Assembly: GCA_030426355.1 (NCBI GenBank)
Contig: JAUHYQ010000004.1
Location: forward strand, 372,001 to 436,000
DNA from: Gammaproteobacteria bacterium
GTDB lineage: Bacteria; Pseudomonadota; Gammaproteobacteria; Steroidobacterales; GCA-2729495
DNA length: 64,000 nucleotides
Direction of reading: 5' to 3'
Shown here: piece after piece, positions 25,487 through 34,917 of the stretch
Position numbering within the stretch: position 1 is the first letter of the stretch
Layout: each line of letters starts with the position of its first letter
Notes under the pieces: model-generated
Databases searched by the model: none
Seen by the model: only the letters and a program-made list of their open reading frames with translations
Told to the model about the DNA's origin: nothing
Program-made: the position numbers and the translations under genes

Positions 25487-26002
25487 ATGCCGCGCCGTTT
25501 TTTTAGCCGCTTTAGCCGGCGGTTTGACCCGAAAAAGAAGCAGCTCTGGTACCTGAGACCGTTTGAGTTCCTGCTCACCCATCCGGTTTATTTTTCCGCC
25601 AACCGTCGTTCGGTAAGCGGAGGCGTTGCGCTGGGTTTGTTTTTCGGATTGCTGCCTATACCCGGGCAAACGGCCCTGGCCATAATAGGCGCACTCTTAT
25701 TAAGGGTGAATCTGCCGTTGGCGGCATTGTCAGTCTGGGTGTCAAACCCGCTGACTTTCTTACCCTTGTTTTATTTTGCGTATCGCATCGGGGCCATACT
25801 GGTGGGCATACCGGTTGAACCGGTTCCGCCCGAAGGTGCGCTCGCGTGGCTTACGCACGAAATCCGGCCTCTAATATACGGTTCGCTGCTAATGGCAACC
25901 TCGGCTGCATCGATCGCATACCTGACTATCAGCACGGTTTGGCATGTGCTGACGTTGCGACGTTATCGCAGCCGACACAAGAAATTATCTGCAGCAAACT
26001 AG
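25487..26002 (+). CDS. DUF2062 membrane protein
   Basis: The 171-residue protein has the DUF2062 pattern: a basic start (MPRRFFSRFSRRFDPKKKQ), the conserved SVSGGVALGLFFGLLPIPGQ, then WVSNPLTFLPLFYFAYRIG, and about three membrane segments with a basic tail. The biochemical role is unknown. A homologue stands between comEC and lolC in Pseudomonas, as here. It overlaps nothing but starts close to the comEC 5' end, so the two promoters share this region. Confidence 0.88.
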   Translation: MPRRFFSRFSRRFDPKKKQLWYLRPFEFLLTHPVYFSANRRSVSGGVALGLFFGLLPIPGQTALAIIGALLLRVNLPLAALSVWVSNPLTFLPLFYFAYRIGAILVGIPVEPVPPEGALAWLTHEIRPLIYGSLLMATSAASIAYLTISTVWHVLTLRRYRSRHKKLSAAN

Positions 26003-26006
26003 CGCG

Positions 26007-26684
26007 CTATAGCAGCACACCGTTTTCCAATCGCAAAATACGATCCATGCGGCTTGCCAGCCCTTCATCATGCGTGACCACCACCAGGCTGGAACCGAAC
26101 TCGCGGTTAAGCTCCAGCATAAGCGCAAACACTTTCTCGCCGTTGGCATGATCCAGGTTGCCGGTGGGCTCATCGGCCAGCACGACTGCCGGCCTGGTTA
26201 TCAGTGCACGGGCGACAGCTGCGCGTTGGCGCTCGCCGCCCGACAACTCACCCGGGCGATGATGCAACCGCTGGCCCAGGCCTACTCGTGTTAACAACTC
26301 AGTGGCTTGCTCACGCACACTGGAAAGAGCATCGCGTCGCATCAGCAATGGCATAGCAACGTTTTCCAAAGCCGAAAACTCTGGCAACAAATGGTGAAAC
26401 TGATAGATAAAACCCAACTCTCTGTTGCGCATTAAACCCCGTTCGGTGCCGTTTAACTGCGCAATGTCACGACCACCGACAATTACCTGGCCACTGGTGG
26501 GAAGATCCAAGCCTCCCAATACCTGCAACAGGGTTGTCTTGCCTGCGCCGGATTCACCGACAATAGCGACACGTTCTCCGGCCGCGATACTGGCGTTTAC
26601 ACCGCGCAGCACTTCCAGTGTTGCGCCTGCATCAGCAAAACTGCGTACCAGATTCCGGCATTCCAGAACTGCGTTGCTATTCAT
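26007..26684 (-). CDS. lolD: Lipoprotein-releasing ATPase LolD
   Basis: LolD powers release of lipoproteins from the inner membrane to LolA. The 225-residue ABC protein has Walker [10 protein letters not shown], signature [15 protein letters not shown], Walker [13 protein letters not shown], and the LolD-type [21 protein letters not shown]. It starts eight bases inside the end of the upstream permease gene, so translation is probably coupled. Here it is the last gene of the three, unlike the C-D-E order of E. coli. Confidence 0.94.
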   Translation of the reverse strand: MNSNAVLECRNLVRSFADAGATLEVLRGVNASIAAGERVAIVGESGAGKTTLLQVLGGLDLPTSGQVIVGGRDIAQLNGTERGLMRNRELGFIYQFHHLLPEFSALENVAMPLLMRRDALSSVREQATELLTRVGLGQRLHHRPGELSGGERQRAAVARALITRPAVVLADEPTGNLDHANGEKVFALMLELNREFGSSLVVVTHDEGLASRMDRILRLENGVLL

Positions 26685-27924
26685 GTCTCAATGCCCTTGC
26701 AGGGTGAGTGGCCGCAGCTCGAAGCGCAGGATAGATTGTTGCGCCCACGACCAGTAAAAAAGCAACTCCGCTTACCACGTACACATCGAACCATTCAAGC
26801 TGACTGGGTAACTGACTAATAAAATAGACGTCCGGCGCGACAAACTGGATGCGGGTTGCCCACTCCACCCAGCTCACCACCGTACCTATATTGACTGCCA
26901 GCAAGACGCCAGCGATCACACCGATCGCTGTGCCGAACAATCCGATCAGCACGCCCTCGGTTACAAAAATTTTAAGCACCGCCCATGCCGAAGCGCCCAT
27001 GGAACGAAGTATGGCAATCTCGCTACCTTTGTCCCGCACGACCATTACCAGCGTCGATACAATATTAAAAGCCGCCACGGCAACCACCATTAGCAAAATG
27101 AAAAATATGATTGACTTGGTCAGTTCAATAGAACGAAAAAAATTTGCGTGCTGCCTCGTCCAGTCACTGACATAGACTCCACCGCCATACTCAAGCGCAA
27201 TATCCCGAACAATACTGCTCGCCTGCAATGGCTCTGTCACCGCAAAACTCACGCCCGTTACGCCATCATCGAGCCGCATCAATCGCGCCATGTCATCGAG
27301 GTGCGCATAGGCCAGACCGCGATCGTATTCATACATTCCTGCATGAAATATTCCGCTCACCTCGAACCGCCGCATACGCGGCAAAAGGCCAGCGGGCGTT
27401 ACGCTTCCCTGGGGGATAAGCAACACAACCCTATCGCCGACGACTACACCCAATCGCCGGGCCAGCTCAGAACCGAGAATGAGTTTCCAAGAACCCGGTT
27501 GCAGCGTGTCCATATTGCCCTCAATAACCAGCTCTGCGGCGCCCGACACGGTTTCCTCCGCGGCGGGAACGACGCCTCGCAATTCGACCCCGGCCACGCC
27601 GGCACTGCCCACCAGCATGCCCTGCCCGCTGACAAAAGGCGCGCTGCCGGTAACACGCTTATCATTCGCGGCAATATCTGTGATTAGCTTCCAGTCATTA
27701 AGTACACCCTGCACACCCGTAACGCTGCCGTGAGACAACACGGACAATATGCGGTTTCTGACCTCATGTTCGAACCCGTTCATTACCGACAGCACAACTA
27801 TCAGCGTGGCCACAGAGACTGCGATGCCTATCACGGATATCAGCGAAATAAATGACACAAAACGATTACGGTTTCGTGACCGTAAATAACGTGTACCGAC
27901 AAATATTTCGAAGGGCCTGAACAT
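26677..27924 (-). CDS. LolC/LolE family lipoprotein-releasing permease (second copy)
   Basis: The 415-residue protein has the LolCE layout: one N-terminal helix ([20 protein letters not shown]) with [18 protein letters not shown], a large periplasmic domain (about 50-265), and three C-terminal helices in an FtsX domain ending [16 protein letters not shown]. It is a paralogue of the gene 16 bases upstream, and the two would form the membrane part of LolCDE. Which is LolC and which LolE, or whether one can act as a LolF homodimer, cannot be decided by eye. Confidence 0.9.
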   Translation of the reverse strand: MFRPFEIFVGTRYLRSRNRNRFVSFISLISVIGIAVSVATLIVVLSVMNGFEHEVRNRILSVLSHGSVTGVQGVLNDWKLITDIAANDKRVTGSAPFVSGQGMLVGSAGVAGVELRGVVPAAEETVSGAAELVIEGNMDTLQPGSWKLILGSELARRLGVVVGDRVVLLIPQGSVTPAGLLPRMRRFEVSGIFHAGMYEYDRGLAYAHLDDMARLMRLDDGVTGVSFAVTEPLQASSIVRDIALEYGGGVYVSDWTRQHANFFRSIELTKSIIFFILLMVVAVAAFNIVSTLVMVVRDKGSEIAILRSMGASAWAVLKIFVTEGVLIGLFGTAIGVIAGVLLAVNIGTVVSWVEWATRIQFVAPDVYFISQLPSQLEWFDVYVVSGVAFLLVVGATIYPALRAAATHPARALRHE

Positions 27925-27940
27925 TTAGCGCGCCAGCCAA

Positions 27941-29209
27941 TTATTCATAACGCAATACCTCGGCGGGCTGAACCTGCGCCGCACGAAGCGCTGGATAGAC
28001 CGTCGCCAATGCGGTAACCAGCAATACACCAATGGATGCGAGCCACACATCGCTGGCCTGAAGGTCCGACGGCAGCTCGGTGAGATAGTAAAGATCTGCA
28101 GGCATAAACTGGAAGCCAAACAACGTCTCCAGAAGCGGTGCAAGTGTATCGATATTGAGTGCCATCCAAACCCCCAGAACAATGCCCAGCGCCGCGCCCA
28201 ACCAGCCAATCACAGTGCCCTGAAGCAGGAAAATCATTACCACCTCGCGGCGCGAACAACCCAGTGTGCGAAGAATGGCGATGCCGCCGCGTTTTTCGGT
28301 AACAACCATCACCAGCATCGCGACAATATTGAATGCCGCCACGCCGATAATCAGGGACAGCAGTAAAGCCATCATGGTTTTTTCGAGCTTAATGGCACGA
28401 AAATAGCTGGCGTTCTCCTGCGTCCAGTCCCTCACCGACAATGCCGCACGCGTATTGATATTTGTGGCCTTCTGCGCATTGGCCAGAGCCCGGCGAACTG
28501 CGGCCGGCGCCGAAAAAATATCCTTCCCCTCTACCCGAACACCGCTGACAACCCCATCAAGCTGCAACAACTCGGCTGCATCATCCAGATGCACCAAGGC
28601 TCTGACGGAATCGTGATCCTGCACGCCGAGTTCAAATATTCCGGAAACTACATAGCTGGATAGGCGCGACGCCGTGGCGGGCGACCGGGACCCGGGCTGT
28701 GGCACCAGCAAAGTCACCTGGTCGAACGGTCCAACCCCGAGCTTGCTGGCCAGCGCCCGCCCAAGCACGATGCGCTGAGTGCCGGATTGCAAATCATCCA
28801 GTTCGCCGAACACCATGTTGTCGGCAATCTTCGATACCCTGCGCTCAATACCCGGTTCAACACCGGTCAACAGGCCAGCAGTCATCCCTCCCGGGCCCGA
28901 CAACATGGCCTCAAGCTCGATATAGGGTGCCGCTGCTACGATCGCATCGTCGGACTCCAGCGCCGCCACGAGGGATGACCAATCCCGGATGCCATCCTCG
29001 GCAATGACAGACGCGTGCGCCGTCATGCCGAGCAATCGCTCGCGCAGTTCATTCTCAAAGCCGTTCATTACGGACATAACGACGATCAAGGCCGCCACGC
29101 CGAGGCTCACGCCGATGACCGACGCGGCATTTACGAAGGACACGAAACCGCTGCCCTTACTCGCTCTCAGATACCTGAGCCCCACAAATACGGCTACGGG
29201 ACGACGCAT
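27941..29209 (-). CDS. LolC/LolE family lipoprotein-releasing permease (first copy)
   Basis: The 422-residue protein starts MRRPVAVFVGLRYLRASKGS, the family start, followed by VVMSVMNGFENELRERLLGM, a periplasmic domain and three C-terminal helices, ending ALRAAQVQPAEVLRYE. It receives lipoproteins from the inner membrane and passes them to LolA, using LolD. The open frame continues to 29350, but the extra 47 residues are unlike the family. It is the first gene of the permease-permease-lolD operon and is divergent from the gene at 29303. Confidence 0.9.
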   Translation of the reverse strand: MRRPVAVFVGLRYLRASKGSGFVSFVNAASVIGVSLGVAALIVVMSVMNGFENELRERLLGMTAHASVIAEDGIRDWSSLVAALESDDAIVAAAPYIELEAMLSGPGGMTAGLLTGVEPGIERRVSKIADNMVFGELDDLQSGTQRIVLGRALASKLGVGPFDQVTLLVPQPGSRSPATASRLSSYVVSGIFELGVQDHDSVRALVHLDDAAELLQLDGVVSGVRVEGKDIFSAPAAVRRALANAQKATNINTRAALSVRDWTQENASYFRAIKLEKTMMALLLSLIIGVAAFNIVAMLVMVVTEKRGGIAILRTLGCSRREVVMIFLLQGTVIGWLGAALGIVLGVWMALNIDTLAPLLETLFGFQFMPADLYYLTELPSDLQASDVWLASIGVLLVTALATVYPALRAAQVQPAEVLRYE

Positions 29210-29246
29210 AATACGGCTGTTTGTATGTGAACTGCTTTGTATTCCC

Positions 29247-29262
29247 GCATTTGCGTAAATGC
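29247..29262. repeat. Perfect inverted repeat in a divergent promoter region
   Basis: GCATTT and AAATGC (6-bp arms, GCGT loop) sit between the lol operon and the gene at 29303, immediately before a TATATT (29263-29268) that could be a -10 element. It may be an operator for one or both genes; no known regulator motif is recognised. Confidence 0.4.
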
Positions 29263-29302
29263 TATATTCGAGGCCATGTGCGCAATGGAGAGTACCAGTA
29301 CC

Positions 29303-29578
29303 ATGCTCCGAAAAGCTATGTTCGCTATTGTTCTGTCGGGTCTGCTGCAAGGCGCTGCCTGGTCGGATACGCTGATCGTTGAAGGCATCAATCCCACCGC
29401 TCAGAACGGTCAGCCGCAGCGCGGCTCAACCAAGGCCGATGTGCTTGCTCAGTTTGGCGAGCCGGCTGCCCGGCATGGCGCAGTGGGCGACCCGCCTATT
29501 TCCAGTTGGGAATACGCACCCTTCGTGGTTTATTTTGAGCGGGATTACGTCCTGCACGCAGTGGCCAAACGTCAGTAA
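29303..29578 (+). CDS. Small exported protein upstream of mfd, function unknown
   Basis: The 91-residue product from this ATG has a signal peptide (MLRKAMFAIVLSGLLQGAAW) and a mature domain of about 70 residues with TLIVEGI, GSTKADVLAQFGEPAARH and WEYAPFVVYFERDYVLHAV. The last part resembles the fold pattern of SmpA/BamE-like domains, and similar proteins stand near mfd in other gammaproteobacteria, where some are labelled phosphodiesterase without support that I know of. Earlier in-frame ATGs at 29276 and 29285 are possible. No cysteines or catalytic motif are visible. Confidence 0.7.
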   Translation: MLRKAMFAIVLSGLLQGAAWSDTLIVEGINPTAQNGQPQRGSTKADVLAQFGEPAARHGAVGDPPISSWEYAPFVVYFERDYVLHAVAKRQ

Positions 29579-29655
29579 CAGCTAGCAGGGGCCGGCTTAC
29601 ACAGCATACCGCGCGGCATGTGGGATAATGCCGGGTTTTTCAACCCGGGTTTCTG

Positions 29656-32600
29656 ATGTCGCAACACCTCACGCTACTTTCCCAGCACGGCTCCGATTTT
29701 GCAGCGGGACAGTATCGTCACGTCGGTAGCTGCTACGGCGCTGCCACCGCCTTATATGCCGTTGAACTTCACAAGCGCCTGGATCACCCGCTACTGGTGA
29801 TTGCGCCCAGCGTAACTGCTGCGGAAAGCCTGGAACGCGAAATTGCTTTTTTTGCCGGCGGCGATCAGGTTCGCCTGTATCCGGACGCTGAATTGCTGGC
29901 CTATGATGCCTTCAGCCCGCACCCGGACCTGGTATCGCGCCGCATGGCTTTACTTGCCGAATTACTGGAGGCCTGCCCGGCCATCGTGGTGATAGCGGCT
30001 TCAAGCTTGCTTTACCGGCTACCGCCTGCCGACTACATCCGACACCACAGCCTGAGCATAAGGCGTGGACAGCGCATTGGGATCGAACTCCTGAGCGCCC
30101 GGCTTTCTGACAATGGCTATGAACGTGTTGCTCAGGTCACCCAGCACGGCGAGATGGCGGTCCGTGGTTCCCTTATCGATATCTACCCCATGGGCAAACC
30201 CATGCCCATCAGGCTCGATTTTTTTGATGACGAACTTGAGTCGGTGCGCGAATTCGATCCCGACACGCAACGATCCGGAGCAAGGCTGGAAGGTTTTGCC
30301 TCGCTTCCTGCGCGGGATTTTCCGACCGATCCTGAAGCCATTAAAAGCTTCAGACGGCGTTACCGCGAGCGCTTCGAGGGCAATCCGGGTGAGACCGCAA
30401 TCTACCCGGAGGTATCGGAAGGACGCTTCCCCGGCGGGATAGAAAACTACCTGCCGCTCTTCTTCGAGCAAACAGCTTCGTTTTGGGACTACGTGCCAGA
30501 CAAGTGCAGCGTCTTGCTAACCGCTGAAACGCAGACACTGATAGACGCAGCCTGGCATGAAATCGGCGAGCGTTACGAACAATATCGACATGATATCCAA
30601 CGACCGGCACTCGCACCGAACGAACTGTTTGTGCATCCTAACGTGCACGCTGAGGCACTGCGCCGCCGCGCAGTCACTCAGACGAACAACCGCAAACTGC
30701 CCGAAGAATCCGCCAACCTGCCTGTCGGCAAGGCACCTGCTGTGATGATCAATACGCATGCCGATCAGCCGGTTGCAGAACTGCTGAATTTCCTGCGCCG
30801 GCAAGAAGGCCGTGTCCTGCTGGCGGCTGAATCGCCAGGTCGTCGCGAAATGCTGCTGGACCTGCTACGAAATCACCGGGTATCGGCAGGCACCGTCGCC
30901 GACTGGCCTGAATTTCTGGCCGCCCCCGAACCACTTTGCATCGTTGTGGCACCGTTGGCCGAGGGCATGACGCTGCATCAGGACCGCATCACAGTGATAG
31001 CGGAACACGAGCTGTTTGGCTCCCGACCCAAGCGACGTCCACGGCGTAAAGCCCGAGATCCTGAGTCAATACTTCAGGATCTTAGTGATTTACGTGCTGA
31101 CTCTCCTGTAGTACATGAAGAATACGGGGTGGGCCGTTACCGCGGCTTGTCGCATCTGGAGATCGATGGAATACCTGCTGATTTTCTAACGCTGGAATAC
31201 GCGGGCGGCGACCTGCTGCACGTGCCGGTCGCCTCCCTGCACCTTATCTCGCGCTATACAGGCGCGAGCCCTGATCATGCCCCGCTGCATCGACTGGGAA
31301 CCGATCAGTGGGCAAAAGCCCGGCAGAAAGCTGCCGCGCAAATTCGCGATGTAGCGGCCGAGATGCTTGATCTGTACGCGACCCGCGCCGCTCGGTCGGG
31401 CCGCAGCATGCGCGTTGATCCGGGGGATTACGAACGTTTTGCAAGCGGCTTCCCATTTGAACTGACGGACGATCAGGCATCCGCAATCGAGGCTACTTTG
31501 CTTGATTTGCGCTCGCCGCAATCCATGGATCGGCTGGTTTGCGGCGACGTCGGCTTTGGCAAAACAGAAGTGGCCCTGCGAGCAGCTTTCGTGGCCGCGA
31601 TGAGTGGCGCGCAAGTAGCCATAGTGGCGCCCACTACACTGCTCGCTCAACAGCATTTCCAGACATTTCAGGATCGCTTCGCTGACTGGCCGGTTACGAT
31701 CGACGTACTGTCGCGCTTCCGCACAGCCAAAGAAGCCCGAGAAGTCATCGACAAGATCAAAGCAGGCCGCGTTGATATCGTTATCGGCACTCACCGATTG
31801 CTGCAGTCGGACGTAAGCTTTAACGATCTGGGCCTGGTGATTATCGATGAGGAACATCGCTTCGGCGTAAAACACAAGGAAGCACTTAAAAACCTGCGCG
31901 CGGAGATAGACGTCCTGACATTAACCGCAACGCCCATCCCGCGCACACTGAACATGGCGCTGGGCGAACTGCGTGAGCTTTCGTTAATCACTACGCCACC
32001 TGAAACGCGACTGAGCATCAAGACATTCGTAACACAGTGGCAAGCACCGCTGATTCGCGAGGCAGTGCAACGTGAAATGAAACGTGGCGGCCAGATCTAC
32101 TTCGTACACAATCGTGTGCAGGACATCGAAAAGCAGGCCGCCCGCCTGCAGGATATTGTCCCGGAAGCGAAGCTGCAGGTCGCACACGGTCAGATGCGGG
32201 AAACCGAACTCGAGCAAATCATGCTGGATTTCTACCATCGCCGTTTTCACGTACTGGTGTGCACCTCGATCATCGAGAGCGGCATCGACATTCCCAGCGC
32301 CAACACCATTATTATTAACCGCGCCGATCGCTTCGGTCTGGCGCAACTGCACCAGCTCCGCGGCAGGGTTGGACGCTCGCACCACAAAGCCTTCGCTTAT
32401 CTGCTTACACCTCCTGACAACCTTATTACACCTGACGCGGCCAAACGACTGGACGCCATTGAAGCCATGGAAGATCTCGGTGCAGGTTTTGTCCTCGCCA
32501 CCCACGATCTTGAAATTCGGGGCGCGGGCGAACTGCTTGGCGAACAGCAAACCGGGCAGCTGCAGCAAATAGGTTTCAGCCTTTACACTGAGCTGCTTGG

Positions 32601-33129
32601 TCGCGCGGTCGCCGCCATACGCAGCGGTAAAACCCCCGATCTGGACACCACCCGAAAGACGGGCTGCGAGGTCAATCTACACTTGCCGGCGCTACTCCCG
32701 GAAGATTACATGCCCGACATCCAGATGCGGCTGATGCACTACAAGCGCATTGCCAGCGCAGCCGACGAGGACCAGCTGCGTGAGCTGCAAATAGAGCTGA
32801 TAGACCGCTTTGGCATGCTGCCGGCAGCCACCAAAAACCTGTTTCGGCAGACACGCATCCGGCTTGCGTCGAGTCGACTGGGAATAGCAAGAATAGAGGC
32901 CACCAGCGGTGGCATTACGGTGAAATTCGCACCGGACCCGCAAATAGACACCGGGCAACTGGTTGCCCTCATCGCCCGCGAACCCGCGCGTTATGGCTTT
33001 GACCGCCAACAACGGTTCGTCGTCCGCGACGAACTGGACGATGAAGAAACCCGGTTTAGTGCGCTTGAAAAATTGATTGGCACCTGGCAGGACGGTCGCG
33101 GCGATGACGGACAGCGTGTCAGCGGGTAA
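29656..33129 (+). CDS. mfd: Transcription-repair coupling factor Mfd
   Basis: Mfd removes RNA polymerase stalled at DNA damage and recruits UvrA. The 1157-residue protein has the UvrB-like N-terminal part, the RNA polymerase-interacting domain around VVHEEYGVGRYRGLSHLEID, and helicase motors with Walker A GDVGFGKTEVALRAAF and IIDEEHRFGV, followed by RGRVGRSHHKAFAY and the TRCF C-terminal domain. Length equals the usual 1150. A CCGGGTT/AACCCGG hairpin (29631-29648) directly before the ATG could mask the ribosome binding site. Confidence 0.97.
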   Translation: MSQHLTLLSQHGSDFAAGQYRHVGSCYGAATALYAVELHKRLDHPLLVIAPSVTAAESLEREIAFFAGGDQVRLYPDAELLAYDAFSPHPDLVSRRMALLAELLEACPAIVVIAASSLLYRLPPADYIRHHSLSIRRGQRIGIELLSARLSDNGYERVAQVTQHGEMAVRGSLIDIYPMGKPMPIRLDFFDDELESVREFDPDTQRSGARLEGFASLPARDFPTDPEAIKSFRRRYRERFEGNPGETAIYPEVSEGRFPGGIENYLPLFFEQTASFWDYVPDKCSVLLTAETQTLIDAAWHEIGERYEQYRHDIQRPALAPNELFVHPNVHAEALRRRAVTQTNNRKLPEESANLPVGKAPAVMINTHADQPVAELLNFLRRQEGRVLLAAESPGRREMLLDLLRNHRVSAGTVADWPEFLAAPEPLCIVVAPLAEGMTLHQDRITVIAEHELFGSRPKRRPRRKARDPESILQDLSDLRADSPVVHEEYGVGRYRGLSHLEIDGIPADFLTLEYAGGDLLHVPVASLHLISRYTGASPDHAPLHRLGTDQWAKARQKAAAQIRDVAAEMLDLYATRAARSGRSMRVDPGDYERFASGFPFELTDDQASAIEATLLDLRSPQSMDRLVCGDVGFGKTEVALRAAFVAAMSGAQVAIVAPTTLLAQQHFQTFQDRFADWPVTIDVLSRFRTAKEAREVIDKIKAGRVDIVIGTHRLLQSDVSFNDLGLVIIDEEHRFGVKHKEALKNLRAEIDVLTLTATPIPRTLNMALGELRELSLITTPPETRLSIKTFVTQWQAPLIREAVQREMKRGGQIYFVHNRVQDIEKQAARLQDIVPEAKLQVAHGQMRETELEQIMLDFYHRRFHVLVCTSIIESGIDIPSANTIIINRADRFGLAQLHQLRGRVGRSHHKAFAYLLTPPDNLITPDAAKRLDAIEAMEDLGAGFVLATHDLEIRGAGELLGEQQTGQLQQIGFSLYTELLGRAVAAIRSGKTPDLDTTRKTGCEVNLHLPALLPEDYMPDIQMRLMHYKRIASAADEDQLRELQIELIDRFGMLPAATKNLFRQTRIRLASSRLGIARIEATSGGITVKFAPDPQIDTGQLVALIAREPARYGFDRQQRFVVRDELDDEETRFSALEKLIGTWQDGRGDDGQRVSG

Positions 33130-33138
33130 GATGGCGGC

Positions 33139-33879
33139 ATGACAAACTCTTTTCCACTGTTGTGGCTTGCAGCATTTTTAATCAGCGTTCCGGCTGCCGG
33201 GCAGGTAGCCGATGACGATAGCGAAGCAGAGGCCGGCCCGGTATATCAGGTCGAGGTGCTGGTGTTTCGCAACATGGATCAATCCCGCACCACTGCCGAA
33301 ATATCCCGTCTGGTAGAACCCGAATTGGAAGACGTGCTGGATCAGCAACTGGCGCGACTGACCGTAGTGGATCCCGCGCTAGCTCCGTCTGGTGACGAGA
33401 CAGAGGAGCTGGCTTTCTGGGAGCCTGCGGCGCGCGACAAATTGATCATGCAGGCCGATGCGGAACGGCTGCGGGAATTGCCCGCTTATCAGCTAATAGG
33501 GCATTTCGCATGGGTACAAGCCGCCGATGACGTCGCCGTCGCGCGCGAAATTGCCACAACTGATTTGGACCAGATGGCCGATTTAAGCGGCTCGTTTAAG
33601 CTTTATCGCAAGCGCTATCTGCATCTCGCCGTAGATCTTACACTGGGGTCCGCAAACGATGGAGCGCAAGACAGATCCCGAGGCAGTTTTGCGCAGTTTC
33701 TGCCGGTACAGCAGGCCAATCCCGCTATTGTTGATTCGCGACGCATGAGGCTGGGGCGCACGGTCTATTTTGACCAACCCGAGTTCGGGGTGTTGGCAAC
33801 AATCAGGCAGCTGGACTTCGATGAAAGTGAATGGGCGCGGAGCGCCACGCTGCGCTCTGCTGAACTACCCGGCGGATAA
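33139..33879 (+). CDS. CsiV family periplasmic protein
   Basis: The 246-residue protein has a signal peptide (MTNSFPLLWLAAFLISVPAAG) and the CsiV pattern: YQVEVLVFRNMDQ near the start, LAFWEP, GSFKLYRKRYLHLAVDLTL, and RRMRLGRTVYFDQPEFGVLA near the end. CsiV was described in Acinetobacter-like and Shewanella-type bacteria as an envelope protein linked to the cell wall; the exact role is not settled. It lies nine bases after mfd, as in Pseudomonas (PA3002-PA3003). Its 3' end overlaps the convergent PAS-GGDEF gene by 15 bases. Confidence 0.85.
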   Translation: MTNSFPLLWLAAFLISVPAAGQVADDDSEAEAGPVYQVEVLVFRNMDQSRTTAEISRLVEPELEDVLDQQLARLTVVDPALAPSGDETEELAFWEPAARDKLIMQADAERLRELPAYQLIGHFAWVQAADDVAVAREIATTDLDQMADLSGSFKLYRKRYLHLAVDLTLGSANDGAQDRSRGSFAQFLPVQQANPAIVDSRRMRLGRTVYFDQPEFGVLATIRQLDFDESEWARSATLRSAELPGG

Positions 33880-34785
33880 TCGCGGAACCGAAGGCGACAG
33901 TCCGCCGCGGCTTTGCTCCGCCTGGGCGATAAGATCCGGCTGAGTGGATGACTTGTCGGGGATCACCGATACAACCCCATAGGAAAGCCCCACAAATCGG
34001 TCATATGCAGATCGCGGATGATGAATAGCCAGACCGCGCACCTTGGCAGCGATCCGGTTAGCCAGCTCGGTTGCTTGCGCTTCATCGGCCTCCCCCATCA
34101 GCACGGCAAAACTGTCCTCCGCGTAGCGCGCGGTCAGGTCGCCTGCGCGGCGCAGCGAGCCGCTTATCGCGTGGGCCACTTTGCGCAAACACGCATCGGC
34201 GGCATGCCGGCCGAACACTTCTTCGTAGGTGCCAAAAGACTCGATCCTGAAAACCATGACGGCAATAGAGCGCTGTTCTCGGCGCGCCAGCACCCAATCG
34301 CGTTGCATAAGATCGTCGAAGGCGCGTCGGTTCAACACGCCGGTGACAGCATCGCGTCCGTCCAGCCGGCGCAAATGGGTTCGCGCATCACGCAACACTG
34401 ACAACAAGGCCTCACGTTCGGAATCACCCTGCTCGGCTGCACCACTCTCCTGACTTTCAGTGCCCAACCAGTACCGTGGTGTGCCGGGACCATCATAAAG
34501 GGGCACAAGATCAAGCTTGAGGTAATCCGCAGCGCCGAGACGCGGGTGACATCGCAACGCCACGTCATTCATTGCCGGTGTATTTTCGCTGGACAGCGCC
34601 GGGGTGTCGCACAAGCGAGACCAGGGCCGCCCGATAAGTTCGCCGGCATCGTAGCCGCTAAGCGCCTCGAATGACTGATTGACGTATTGAACTGCCGGTG
34701 GGTCGGCCTTCAAGTCAACAATAAGGGTTGCAACGGGCGATAAATCGAGCGCCTGCCTGATGATGTTTTTACTGAGGCTAAACAT
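33865..34785 (-). CDS. PAS protein with degenerate GGDEF domain and intact RxxD site
   Basis: The 306-residue protein has a PAS domain (about 10-100, ATLIVDLKADPPAVQYVNQS) and a GGDEF domain (about 140-290, DAVTGVLNRRAFDDLM at its start). The catalytic signature is AEDSF instead of GGDEF, and the first metal ligand region reads MVFRIESF without the usual Asp, so cyclase activity is unlikely. The inhibitory-site motif RAGD stands exactly five residues before it and is preserved, so c-di-GMP binding is plausible. No signal peptide or membrane segment is seen. A GTG at 34815 could add 10 residues. It overlaps csiV tail to tail. Confidence 0.85.
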   Translation of the reverse strand: MFSLSKNIIRQALDLSPVATLIVDLKADPPAVQYVNQSFEALSGYDAGELIGRPWSRLCDTPALSSENTPAMNDVALRCHPRLGAADYLKLDLVPLYDGPGTPRYWLGTESQESGAAEQGDSEREALLSVLRDARTHLRRLDGRDAVTGVLNRRAFDDLMQRDWVLARREQRSIAVMVFRIESFGTYEEVFGRHAADACLRKVAHAISGSLRRAGDLTARYAEDSFAVLMGEADEAQATELANRIAAKVRGLAIHHPRSAYDRFVGLSYGVVSVIPDKSSTQPDLIAQAEQSRGGLSPSVPRLSAG

Positions 34786-34870
34786 GAATTTATGGCGTTG
34801 CCGTATGTCGAGCACTAAACACGTGCGTTTAACGTATTACCGGATATTACTGGGCGCGCGCGATACAGAC

Positions 34871-34886
34871 TGTGACGGCCGTCACT
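34871..34886. promoter_or_regulatory. CRP/Vfr-like operator upstream of the PAS-GGDEF gene
   Basis: TGTGA-CGGCCG-TCACT matches the CRP/Vfr consensus TGTGA-N6-TCACA at 9 of 10 positions and contains a perfect 14-bp palindrome (34872-34885). On the minus strand a TAATAT (34849-34844) lies where a -10 would be if the operator were centred at -41.5, the class II activator position. The regulator is inferred, not shown. Confidence 0.5.
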
Positions 34887-34917
34887 GTGAGGCATGCGGA
34901 AACAGCTGGATGGGTAT

